From positions 24,321,201-24,385,200 of the forward strand of contig OX463835.1 of NCBI GenBank assembly GCA_949825045.1: DNA of 64,000 nt, given 5' to 3'. Position numbers and translations under genes: made by a program. Under the pieces are notes generated by a model. It searched no databases, was not told the origin of the DNA, and worked only from the letters and a program-made list of their open reading frames with translations. Shown one piece after another: positions 10,664 to 20,492 of the stretch (position 1 is the first letter of the stretch; each line of letters starts with the position of its first letter). The stretch comes from Argyresthia goedartella. Taxonomy: Eukaryota; Arthropoda; Insecta; Lepidoptera; Argyresthiidae.

Positions 10664-12961
10664 TTAGCACAAGAACTTATCAATGCATTTATAAAACTTC
10701 TCTGTGCTCAAACTTTTAGTCATAACATCCGCTAAATTTTCATTGGTACAAATATGTTCTATACTGATCACCTTATTGACAACCAAGTCTTTTAAATAAT
10801 GAACCCGTATATCAATGTGTTTTGTACGCTTAGAAATCTCGTAATTCTTGGCCATTGATATCGCACTTTTGTTGTCAACAAGTAACACGGCATTTACATC
10901 ACAATTTAAGTGTTTACATATGCCTTTTAAATTAACGATTTCCTGTGCTAATGATGCGGCAGCTATGTACTCGCTTTCGGCAGACGATAAAGCTACACAT
11001 TGTTGCTTCTTTGAAAACCAAGCAATGGGGTTTTGCCCTTGTAGGATAATACCACCGCTAACACTTTTTCTGTCGCTTCTATCTCCAGCCCAATCGGCAT
11101 CAGAAAATCCGTATAAATTATTGTCATTTGTCTTTTTAAATAACAATCCTTTTTCCTTCGTTTCTTTCAAATAACGTACTATTCTTTTTCCAGCTTTCCA
11201 TAATTCTTCGTTCGGTTTATCTAAAAATCTGCTCAGATATGATACTGCAAATGTTAAATCCGGTCTTGTTGTAACAGTAAGATAAATTAGACTTCCTATT
11301 AGTTCTAGATATGGTACATCTAAAACTTTTGTATCGTCCCTTATTTCTATATTGTAATTTCTTTCCATGGGAGTTTTAATTCCGTTACATTCATCCATTT
11401 TGAATTTAGTCAATATCTTTTCAATCATTTTAGTTTGTTTAAGTTCTAAGGTATCTTTATTTCTTTTAACTTCCATTCCAAGAAAGTACTTAATTTCGCC
11501 CATACATTTTGCGTTAAACTCCTCCTTAAGTGCTTTAATAGTATCTTCCCCGTTTCCAGTGATCAGGATATCGTCTACATAAATCAGCATCTAGCAATCT
11601 TCTTTGTAATACAAACAGTAATCATATTCTGATCTTTGGAATCCATTAGCTTTCGCAAATTCGTCAAGTGTTTCATTCCAACACTTTGGTGATTCAACCA
11701 ATCCATACAATGCTCTCTTTAGTTTTAATGCTGTATTATTATTTTTTATTTCTAGTCCTTGAGGTATTTTGATAAATACATCAGACTTCAATTTTCCATT
11801 AAGAAATGCAGTAGGAATGTCCAGTTGATTAATCTTTAAATCATCTTGTACAGCTTTTGATAAGATCATTCTTATTGTAGAAAGTCTAGCAACGGGTGCA
11901 TAAATGCGGTCGAAAATATCTTCTTTCTTTTGTTGGAAGCCTCTAGCTACCAGTCTTGCCTTTTTTGTTCCATCTTCTTTATGCTTAAATATCCATTTTG
12001 TATCTATGAGCTTTCTTCCATCGGGTATTTCTTGTTCTTCCCAAGTTTGTTATCTTTGGAGTGCATCTAATTCTTTATTAATTGCGTTTTTCCATTCTGG
12101 TTCTTTAACAGCTTCTTTGAAAGTTTCTGGTGCATTTGCACTAAGGCATATAACAATGTTAGTTTCATTTATGTTTTCTACATTTGTCGCGTAATCTTTA
12201 AGATAAGCAGAAGGTTTTATTGTTCTTTTGGGTCTGGTTGGTTCTTCTTCAGTTTGGTCATTGTTCATTTCTGCATCTTTAAATTCATCCTCATCTTCTA
12301 CTATATCTTTCTTTTCTGTATTGATTTCTTCTTCTTTGTCTTGAATATACCTTACTTGTTTCATTTCTTCGTTATTTTTTAACTTAATGTCGCTTTCATC
12401 AAATCTTACATCTCTGGAAATAATTATCTTATCTTCTTCTGAATCCCATAATCTGTAACCAACAGTTCCATAACCTACCATTCTTGTTTGTTTTGCTCTC
12501 TTGGCTAACTTGTTCGGTTTGGGTACTGTAGTAGCCCAAGCTTTGGAACCAAATACTCTCGATCTCGATAGGTCGTTTTTACCAAAAAATATTTCGCTGG
12601 GTGTCTTGAAGCATATGGCCCATGATGGCGATCTGTTCAATTGGTAAACTGCACATTGTATCGCTTCGAACCATAGATGTTTTGGCAAATCGGTTTCCGT
12701 TAATAGAGTCTTCGTTTTGTCGTATAATGTGCGGTTCATCCGTTCTGATATGCCATTAAGTTGTGGCGTGTACGGTAATGTATATTCTAAAGTAATCCCT
12801 CTATTTCTGCATAGAAGTTTCAAACTATTGGCAGTGTACTCTCCACCATTATCGCATCTAATTTTTTTTACTTTATTCCCCGTTTCGTTTTCAATTCTTA
12901 ATACATAGTTCATCAGTCGTTCTGTTGCTTCAGATTTGCTCTTCATGGATATACTACGCAA
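10664..12961 (-). pseudogene. Copia A pol: integrase C-part, RT and RNase H
   Basis: Minus strand, one frame with two in-frame stops. From 12961 down: integrase core continuation (IRCDNGGEYTANSL with a catalytic Asp; LPYTPQLNGISERMNRTL with the catalytic Glu), a divergent acidic linker, then RT (QLDIPTAFLNG; catalytic LIYVDDILIT at 11590-11561) and RNase H (DADWAGDRSDRKS, SSAESEYIAA, LVDNKSAI) to the stop at 10664-10666. Integrase would insert cDNA; RT and RNase H make it. The stop at 12050-12052 is also in copy B; the TGG-to-TAG stop at 11591-11593 is private to A. Not functional as one polyprotein. Confidence 0.92.
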
Positions 12962-14124
12962 AAATGAGAGAAATCGTCAAAAATTGTCATAAAATATTTC
13001 TCACCATTAGGTCCTGGTTGTCTGATAGGTCCAGCTATGTCTGTGTGAAGCATCTCGGCTATCATACTCGTTCTAGGCTTTGGGACAGGCGTGAATGGGC
13101 TTCTGGTGGCTTTACCCTCCATACAAGGACTGCAAATTCTATCAGATACAGGTAAGTTTAATATATGTAGGCTTTTCCTATTCAAATGACCTAAACGTTT
13201 ATGCCATAGATCTGCTGCATCAGTAACATTACAGACTTCGTACTTACATAATTCTGCTTGTAACTTATACAACTTTCCATGCACGTTGCCGCATAAATAT
13301 GTCTTTTTATTAAATATTTTAACATTGTTTTTATTAAAGTTTACGTTAAAACCTGCCTCGACAATCTTTTTCACTGATAACAAATTGTATGAAACATCTT
13401 TCACAATTAGAGCATCAATATTGATCTTAGTATTTTGGTATTTTATTTTAAGTTTACCTCTTTTATTAGTTGTAATACATTGGCCGTTAGCTACGAATAT
13501 TTTTACATTTTTATCTAAGTACGTAATATCCGTCATATAATTTTCATATTTTTCATTTTTTAAATGCTCCGTACATCCCGAGTCTATAATTAGTTCTATG
13601 CTACCACACTCACCCACATTAGCAATAATATCACTAGCAATGAAACCTATTTCTTCGTCTTCTGTGCCTGCTGCTGAAGCATGTTGATACGTTGTATGTC
13701 GTGCACCTGAATTTCCTCTAAATGAGCGTCCACGCGCCCTTTGGTAGCTCCGTCCTCTTGTCAATGACCGTCCTCTGCTCGGTCGTCCGGATCCTCTGCA
13801 TTCCAACGACTTGTGTCCACGTTTCCCGCAGGAGTGGCACGTGAGGAAGGCGTTATTCTCATAACTTTCTCTATTTCCGTCCATTTTTAACTTTGTCTCC
13901 ATATCCAGTAGTCTTGCTTTAACTAATTCTATGTTTAGCTGTTTCTCGGAAGCCATAGTCTCTATTGATGTAATTACTTGATCGTATATCTTTGGAAGAG
14001 AAGACAGCAGATAGCAAATTTGGTCTTCTACATCGACGTTCACGTTGATTGCCGCTAATTCACTAAGAATTCCTTCAAATCTTAGGAAATATTGTTGTAA
14101 GTTGCTTTCATTGTCATACCGCAT
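12943..14124 (-). pseudogene. Copia A gag C-part, protease and integrase N-part
   Basis: 393 residues on the minus strand. It has a gag UBN2-like region, a CCHC zinc knuckle (CHSCGKRGHKSLEC), an RG-rich basic stretch, the protease active site LIIDSGCTEHL, the integrase zinc-binding part (LWHKRLGHLNRK...CSPCMEGK) and the first catalytic Asp (MLHTDIAGPI). The frame ends after CVVYP, where A and B share the altered sequence TATCCATGAAG; copy E has TATTCCCTGAAG and reads through. The apparent methionine start at 14122-14124 is internal: gag really begins at 15923, and the two gag parts are separated by the 14183-15652 insertion. Confidence 0.9.
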
Positions 14125-14182
14125 TGTTATGAGCTTCCGTTTTAAATAAAATTTGTTACAGACTGTTTTCCGTTCAAATATT

Positions 14183-15652
14183 AATAATAATAATAATAAA
14201 TAAATCTTTTTATTTCAGATATAAAAACCCATATTGACAAATACCTTAAAAACTAGAAATATATAACATTTTATGAACCTAATCTAACTTACTTTAACTT
14301 AACTTAAACATAGCTAGGGATTTTCTTCCTCGTCGGTCTCACCTCCCTATAGCGTCTGTATACGATGCCTTCCGGCCAGTAGTCCTTGGCCAGGAACATC
14401 TTCTTGAGTTCGGCCGGCACCCGAAGTTTAAACGACAGGAAGTCCTTTGGTCTTTCTGACTCTAAAGGACTTATCTGCAGCGTAATCGTCTTCTGACTGC
14501 AAGGCGGAACCTGGACTTGATTTACCCTTTCCTGGATGTGACGCTCAATGTCCTCTTTGGTCATATTCACGTCGAGCCTGGAAAGGTATATCTGCGTCGT
14601 GGGAGCGGCAGCTTTGAGGCTGCACTCGGCGGCGGGGGCGGTGCCACGCTGATTGCGGCTGCGTCTGGAGCGGCGTTTCCTGTTGTGGACCAGGATAAAT
14701 CCGTCTCCATCAACGGTCGCATTCGGCGGGCCACGGGCGGGCCTGGCCAGCGGCGCGCGCGGCGCAGCCTGCAGCTTCTGTTGTTCGGCGGCGGGCGGTG
14801 CGGGGCGCGGGCGGCGGCGGCGGGCACGGCGGGACACAGCAGCATACGTGTCCTTCTGGGGTTCCGGTGTTTTGGATGGACCAGAAGAGACCGCATCAGG
14901 TGCTGGTCGAATTGGCTTCATGACGTCACGAGGCGGTGCGGTATTTGTCGACGCGGGCTTAGCAACCCGCGTAACTAGGTCAGTCGCTTGTTGGGCGTTT
15001 TTGCTGACCGTCGCGTTGTCGGCACGCGCGTCGGCTATTCGCTGCGTCGGCAGCGAGGTATGAGCCTGACGCAATACTGACAACTCACGTTTGAGGTCAG
15101 CGCAGATGCCCTCCGAAGCCTCCAACTTGCTTCGAATTTCCGTGACGTCACCTTGGAGCCGCACGATATCCTTCAGCAGCCGGGTGACATCGACGTGGTC
15201 GAATGTCACCGGCGGCAGCTTGTTGAGGTCGCGGGCCACGTAGGTCGGGACATCATCGGGTTCGTCTCCTTGAACACCCGCAAGATGTCCTGGAGATCCT
15301 TCTTCCCGCTCGCAGCACCCCTCCGCCCGACGAGGCGCCCGGTGGTGACGGCGGTTTCCTGCAGCACTTTCTTGGCGGCGGCGATCTCAGCCTCCTTGAA
15401 GCTGGTCGAGCAGATCTGCTCCAGCGAGAGCTCGTCCATCACGTCCAGCTTCTGTTGGACGAAGGCGAGCAGCTCGTTCACCAAGATTGTGTCTGCGCAC
15501 TTGGCTGGTACAGCCATGGTATTAATATTGCGAAACTAGGTAGTCGCTAATTTCCGGGGCATCGTCACGGACGCTGCTAGGAAGCGCCGTTCGTGCCGGT
15601 GTCACAGTTGCAACTCTATATTGTATGTATAACGTCATGAGAGGCAATATAC
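14183..15652 (-). mobile_element. ORF1-only retroposon inserted in Copia A gag
   Basis: A GC-rich insertion within AT-rich Copia sequence. Uninterrupted Copia copies (for example 20118-20135) read straight across the site. On the minus strand it has a short 5' leader, one ORF1-like reading region (14304-15517), an AATAAA-like signal near the end and a TTA-repeat tail (14183-14202). ATATT occurs at both edges (14178-14182 and 15653-15657) as a possible target duplication. No RT or endonuclease is present, so it would need enzymes from another LINE, like mammalian HAL1 elements. The 5' junction carries a 42-bp palindrome. Confidence 0.75.
14304..15517 (-). pseudogene. LINE ORF1-like protein, one frameshift
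   Basis: Read as two overlapping minus frames: 15517-15206 (103 residues, starting MAVPAKCADTILVNELLAFV) and 15239-14304 (ending KKIPSYV). A single-base indel near 15255 separates them (ETNP | RDLNKLPPVTFDHVDVTRLL). The protein shows a predicted coiled coil around KDIVRLQGDVTEIRSKLEAS, a Pro/Arg/Ala-rich basic middle, then a compact C-terminal domain (IYLSRLDVNMTKEDIERHI ... PAELKKMFLAKDYWPEGIVY) resembling the RRM-like part of LINE ORF1 proteins. I recognise it as a multi-copy lepidopteran protein; the LINE ORF1 role is inference. Base composition is far more GC-rich than its surroundings. Confidence 0.7.
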
Positions 15653-15662
15653 ATATTGCCTC

Positions 15663-15923
15663 TCATGACGTTAACATTCCTTTGGTCGTATTCGCATTTT
15701 TTACAATGTCAATATATTTGTCGCTCAGACATTGTACCAAAATTGATTTAGCTCGTGAGTCATCTTTCAAAAATAATACTAGAGCATCTTTATCGGTCGG
15801 TAACTCTTTTAACGATACATTGCTTAATTGATTTTCTTCCAGCAGTAATTTCAGTCTAAATTTCCAATGACTGAAACTTGAACTTTCAGTCAAAATCGGC
15901 AAGAGAGACCCCGCAGCTGTCAT
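15663..15923 (-). pseudogene. Copia A gag N-terminus
   Basis: 86 residues from the ATG at 15921-15923, beginning MTAAGSLLPILTESSSFSHW and reaching NTTKGMLTS, where the ORF1-only retroposon interrupts. Gag packages element RNA. The same N-terminus occurs in copies C, D and E, which fixes the start. An AT-rich leader of about 77 bp separates it from the primer-binding site. Confidence 0.88.
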
Positions 15924-16000
15924 CTTTCTTTCTTATAAATTTCGCCGATATTATTTTTCGTGGATCGCAACCCAATATATTTTTATTTACTTACTGCACG

Positions 16001-16013
16001 CGATCTGCTACCA
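16001..16013 (-). promoter_or_regulatory. Copia A primer-binding site
   Basis: Directly inside the 5' LTR. The minus strand reads TGGTAGCAGATCG; TGGTAGCAG is complementary to the CCA-ended 3' terminus of initiator-Met-type tRNA, the usual Copia primer class. The same sequence occurs at 20470-20482 (C) and 27124-27136 (E). Confidence 0.7.
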
Positions 16014-16181
16014 TGTTGAGGTTTTATGTAGAAGAATAAGCAAACTGTTATTTATCACAAGCCATATTATATTCATAGAAACATTACCACGACACAATCT
16101 ACATAACAAGAGAATGTAACCATAGCAACCAGTCAACATTACTAGTGTGGAGACACGCAGCTAGTGCTGTGCATCTCAACA
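16014..16181 (-). repeat. Copia A 5' LTR, abutting another copy's 3' end
   Basis: 168 bp, one difference from 10403-10570 (A/G at 16172). It is followed at 16182 not by host DNA but by CTCCTCCTAAATGATAAC, the purine-tract side of a further minus-strand Copia copy, so this LTR also sits where that copy's 3' LTR would be. Confidence 0.88.
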
Positions 16182-16310
16182 CTCCTCCTAAATGATAACA
16201 TGGTTTACAGTTATTATTTAATACACAACTATATTTAACTTAACTAAGCAAAAGATAAACTAACCAACTAAGAATTAGCACAAGAACTTATCAATTTATA
16301 AAACTTATAC
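16182..16310 (-). mobile_element. Copia 3'-end fragment, minus strand
   Basis: Polypurine tract and 3' untranslated region of a minus Copia copy, plus a remnant of the RNase H C-terminus near AAGAACTTATCAATTTATAAAAC. It ends abruptly near 16310, where plus-strand Copia RT sequence begins, so two pieces in opposite orientation are fused. Confidence 0.8.
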
Positions 16311-16346
16311 ATTTATGCACCCGTTGCTAGACATTCTACAATAAGA

Positions 16347-16820
16347 ATGATCTTATCAAAAGCTGTACAAGATGATTTAAAGATTATTCAACTGGACATT
16401 CCTACTGCATTCCTAAATGGTAACTTGAATAAAAACAATGTTAAAATATTTAATAAAAAGACATATTTATGCGCCAACGTGCATGGAAAGTTGTATAAGT
16501 TACAAGCAGAATTATGTAAGTACGAAGTCTGTAATGTTACTGATGCAGCAGATCTATGGCATAAACGTTTAGGTAATTTGAATAGGAAAAGCCTACATAT
16601 ATTAAACTTACCTGTATCTGATAGAATTTGCAGTCCTTTTATGGAGGGTAAAGCCACCAGAAGCCCATTCACGCCTGTCCCAAAGCCTAGAACGAGTATG
16701 ATAGCCGAGATGCTTCACACAGACATAGCTGGACCTATCAGACAACCAGGACCTAATGGTGAGAAATATTTTATGACAATTATTGACGATTTCTCTCATT
16801 TTTGCGTAGTATATCCATGA
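16347..16820 (+). pseudogene. Copia B RT fragment fused to protease-integrase
   Basis: 157 residues. The first 25 (MILSKAVQDDLKII, DIPTAFLNGN) are RT sequence out of place; from LNKNNVKIFNKKTYL it becomes the protease-integrase linker, then the integrase zinc region (LWHKRLGNLNRK, CSPFMEGK) and the catalytic Asp of MLHTDIAGPI. The second Cys of the CxxC pair is Phe here (CSPF), which should harm zinc binding. The join lies near 16427 at a short similarity (AACTTGAATAAAAAC against AACTTTAATAAAAAC), suggesting microhomology-mediated joining. The frame ends at the VVYP site shared with A. Confidence 0.88.
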
Positions 16821-19099
16821 AGAGCAAATCTGAAGCAACAGAACGACTGATGAACTATGTATTAAGAATTGAAAACGAAACGGGGAATAAAGTAAAAAAA
16901 GTTAGATGCGATAATGGTGGAGAGTACACTGCCAATAGTTTGAAACTTCTATGCAGAAATAGAGGGATTACTTTAGAATATACATTACCGTACACGCCAC
17001 AACTTAATGGCATATCAGAACGGATGAACCGCACATTATACGACAAAACGAGGACTCTATTAGCGGAAACCGATTTGCCAAAACATCTATGGTGCGAAGC
17101 GATACAATGTGCAGTTTACCAATTGAACAGATCGCCATCATGGGCCATATGCTACAAGACACCCAGCGAAATATTTTTTGGTAAAAACGACCTATCGAGA
17201 TTGAGAGTATTTGGTTCCAAAGCTTGGGCTACTATAGTACACATACCGGACAAGTTAGCCAAGAGAGCAAAACAAACAAGAATGGTAGGTTATGCAACTA
17301 TTGGTAACAGATTATGGGATTCAGAAGAAGATAAGATAATTATTTCCAGAGATGTAAGATTTGATGAAAGCGACATTAAGTTAAAAAATAACGAAGAAAT
17401 GAAACAAGTAAGGTATATTCAAGACAAAGAAGAAGAAATCAATACAGAAAAGAAAGATATAGTAGAAGATGAGGATGAATTTAAAGATGCAGAAATGAAC
17501 AATGACCAAACTGAAGAAGAACCAACCAGACCCAAAAGAACAATAAAACCTTCTGCTTATCTTAAAGATTACGCGACAAATGTAGAAAACATAAATGAAA
17601 CTAACATTGTTATATGCCTTAGTGCAAATGCACCAGAAACTTTCAAAGAAGCTGTTAAAGAACCAGAATGGAAAAACGCAATTAATAAAGAATTAGATGC
17701 ACTCCAAAGATAACAAACTTGGGAAGAACAAGAAATACCCGATGGAAGAAAGCTCATAGATACAAAATGGATATTTAAGCATAAAGAAGATGGAACAAAA
17801 AAGGCAAGACTGGTAGCTAGAGGCTTCCAACAAAAGAAAGAAGATATTTTCGACCGCATTTATGCACCCGTTGCTAGACTTTCTACAATAAGAATGATCT
17901 TATCAAAAGCTGTACAAGATGATTTAAAGATTATTCAACTGGACATTCCTACTGCATTCCTAAATGGAAAATTGAAGTCTGATGTATTTTTCAAAATACC
18001 TCAAGGACTAGAAATAAAAAATAATAATACAGCATTAAAACTAAAGAGAGCATTGTATGGATTGGTTGAATCACCAAAGTGTTGGAATGAAACACTTGAC
18101 AAATTTGCGAAAGCTAATGGATTCCAAAGATCAGAATATGATTACTGTTTGTATTACAAAGAATATTGCTGGATGCTGATTTATGTAGACGATATTCTGA
18201 TCACTGTAAACGGGGAAGATACTATTAAAGCACTTAAGGAGGAGTTTAACGCAAAATGTATGGGAGAAATTAAGTACTTTCTTGGAATGGAAGTTAAAAG
18301 AAATAAAGATACCTTAGAACTTAAACAAACTAAAATGATTGAAAAGATATTGACTAAATTCAAAATGGATGAATGTAACGGAATTAAAACTCCCATGGAA
18401 AGAAATTACAATATAGAAATAAAGGACGATCCAAAAGTTTTGGATGTACCATATCGAGAACTAATAGGAAGTCTAATTTATCTTACTGTTACAACAAGAC
18501 CGGATTTAACATTTGCAGTATCATATCTGAGCAGATTTTTAGATAAACCGAACGAAGAATTATGGAAAGCTGGAAAAAGAATAGTACGTTATTTGAAAGA
18601 AACGAAGGAAAAAGGATTGTTATTTAAAAAGACAAATGACAATAATTTATACGGATTTTCTGATGCCGATTGGGCTGGAGATAGAAGCGACAGAAAAAGT
18701 GTTAGCGGTGGTATTATCCTACAAGGGCAAAACCCCATTGCTTGGTTTTCAAAGAAGCAACAATGTGTAGCTTTATCGTCTGCCGAAAGCGAGTACATAG
18801 CTGCCGCATCATTAGCACAGGAAATCGTTAATTTAAAAGGCATATGTAAACACTTAAATTGTGATGTAAATGCCGTGTTACTTGTTGACAACAAAAGTGC
18901 GATATCAATGGCCAAGAATTACGAGATTTCTAAGCGTACAAAACACATTGATATACGGGTTCATTATTTAAAAGACTTGGTTGTCAATAAGGTGATCAGT
19001 ATAGAACATATTTGTACCAATGAAAATTTAGCGGATGTTATGACTAAAAGTTTGAGCACAGAGAAGTTTTATAAATGCATTGATAAGTTCTTGTGCTAA
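16802..19099 (+). pseudogene. Copia B pol: integrase C-part, RT, RNase H
   Basis: One continuous plus frame with a single stop at 17711-17713. It includes the integrase core (VRCDNGGEYTANSL; LPYTPQLNGISERMN), acidic linker, RT from 17714 (QLDIPTAFLNGKL; catalytic LIYVDDILIT; SLIYLTVTTRPDLTF) and RNase H (GFSDADWAGDRSDRK, SSAESEYIAA, DNKSAISMA) to the stop at 19097-19099. The 401-residue piece 17894-19099 is undamaged RT-RNase H. The TAA at 17711-17713 and the upstream frame break match copy A base for base; copy E has neither. Confidence 0.92.
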
Positions 19100-19192
19100 T
19101 TGTTAGTTGGTTAGTTTACTGTTTGTTTAGTTAAGTTAGATACAGTTGTGTATTAAATAATAACTGTAAACCATGTTATCATTTAGGAGGAG

Positions 19193-19300
19193 TGTTGAGA
19201 TGTACAGCACTAGCTGCGTGTCTCCACACTAGTAACGTTGACTGGTTGCTAAGGTTACATTCTCTTGTTATGTAGATTGTGTCGTGGTAATGTTTCTATG
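19193..19300 (+). repeat. Truncated Copia B 3' LTR
   Basis: First 108 bp of the LTR in sense orientation, following the purine tract TTTAGGAGGAG. It stops at GTTTCTATG; 19301-19331 is non-LTR filler containing CAGCAGATCT, a string also found in the integrase region (16547-16556). Copy C starts after this filler. Confidence 0.85.
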
Positions 19301-19331
19301 CAGCAGATCTAGTTCGTTAATATATGTATTT

Positions 19332-20492
19332 AATAATGTTTTTATTAAAGTTTACGTTTAAACCTGCCTCGACAATCTTTTTCACTGATAACAAATTGTA
19401 TGAAACATCTTTCACAATTAGAGCATCAATATTGATCTTAGTATTTTGGTATTTTATTTTAAGTTTACCTCTTTTATTGGTTAATTTTCATATTTATCAT
19501 TTATTAAATGCTCCGTACATCTCGAGTCTACAATTAGTTCTATGCTACCACACTCACCCACATTAGCAATAATATCACTAGCAATTAAACCTATTTCTTC
19601 GTCTTCTGTGCCTGCTGCTGAAGCATGTTGATACGTTGTATGTCGTGCACCTGAATTCCCTCTAAATGAGCGTCCACGCGCCCTTTGGTAGCTCCGTCCT
19701 CGTGTCAATGACCGTCCTCTACTCGGTCGTCCTGATCCTCTGCATTCGAACGACTTGTGTCCACGTTTCCCGAAGAAGTGGCACGTGAGGAAGGCGTTAT
19801 TCTCATAACTTTTACTATTTCCGTCCATTTTTAACTTTGTCTCCATATCCAGTAGTCTTGCTTTAACAAATTCTATGTTTAGCTGTTTCTTGGAAGTCAT
19901 AGTCTCTATTGATGTAATTACTTGATCGTATATCTTTGGAAGAGAAGACAGCAGATAGAAAATTTGGTCTTCTACATCGACGTTTACGTTGATTGCCGCT
20001 AATTCACTAAGAATTCCTTCAAATCTTAGGAAATATTGTTGTAAGTTGCTTTCATTGTCATACCGCATTGTTATGAGCTTCCGTTTTAAATCAAATTTGT
20101 TACAAACTGTTTTCCGTTTAAATATTGCCTCTAATGACGTTAACATTCCTTTGGTCGTATTCGCATTTTTTACAATGTCAATATATTTGTCGTTCAGACA
20201 TTGTACCAAATTTGATTTTGCTCGTGAGTCATCTTTCAAAAATAATACTAGAGCATCTTTATCTGTCGGTATCTCTTTTAACAATACATTGCTTAATTGC
20301 TTTTTTTCCAGCAGTAATTTCAGTCTAAATTTCCAATGACTGAAATTTGAATTTTCAGTCAAAATCGGCAAGAGAGACCCCGCAGCTGTCATCTTTCTTA
20401 CTTATAAATTTCGCCAATATTATTTTTCGTGGATCGCAACCCAATATATTTTTATTTACTTACTGCACGCGATCTGCTACCATGTTGAGGTT
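19332..20492 (-). mobile_element. Copia fragment C (minus strand), 5' part only
   Basis: Minus strand: 10 bp of LTR end (20483-20492), primer-binding site (20470-20482), leader, gag and part of protease. The remaining body and 3' LTR are absent. It lies head to head with fragment D, whose leader starts at 20493, giving a gag inverted repeat of over 1 kb with almost no spacer. Confidence 0.88.
19481..20392 (-). pseudogene. Copia C gag-protease with damaged zinc knuckle and active site
   Basis: 303 residues from the ATG at 20390-20392. The gag frame itself is open, unlike in A, D and E. However, the zinc knuckle reads CHFFGKRGHKSFEC (second Cys lost) and the protease active site reads VDSRCTEHL, with Arg for the Gly of the usual DSG triplet. 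Just after NDKYEN about 70 bp of protease sequence is missing relative to A, which brings a stop into frame. The protein could at most be a Gag-like polypeptide without protease; I infer it is nonfunctional. Confidence 0.87.

Larger units (their letters stand above)
10403..16181 (-). mobile_element. Copia element A (minus strand), interrupted
   Basis: LTRs at 10403-10570 and 16014-16181 are both 168 bp, begin TGTTGAG, end CTCAACA and differ by one base in my reading. Minus-strand order is 5' LTR, primer-binding site, gag, protease, integrase, RT, RNase H, purine tract, 3' LTR, which is the Ty1/Copia order. Coding is broken by a nonsense at 11591-11593 and another at 12050-12052, a frameshift near 12950 and a 1.47-kb retroposon in gag (14183-15652). 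DNA after the 5' LTR is the 3' end of another Copia copy, so no ordinary target duplication can be read on that side. Confidence 0.92.
16311..19300 (+). mobile_element. Copia element B (plus strand), rearranged
   Basis: Begins with an isolated piece of RT (16311-16427) joined directly to protease-integrase sequence (16428 onward) and then runs collinearly through integrase, RT and RNase H to a purine tract (19182-19192) and a truncated LTR (19193-19300). Gag and 5' LTR are absent. It is a long inverted counterpart of copy A (10664-13330 against 16420-19099). Confidence 0.9.

Noticed and set aside
10848..13540. Plus-strand frames over Copia A, repeated over E and as minus frames over B
   Set aside because: They recur wherever the Copia pol is present, as antisense shadows.
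14517..15063. Long plus-strand frames (14517-14978, 14653-15063) rich in Arg, Gly and Ala
   Set aside because: They lie opposite the GC-rich minus-strand ORF1-like gene and have the composition of its antisense; no domain is recognisable.
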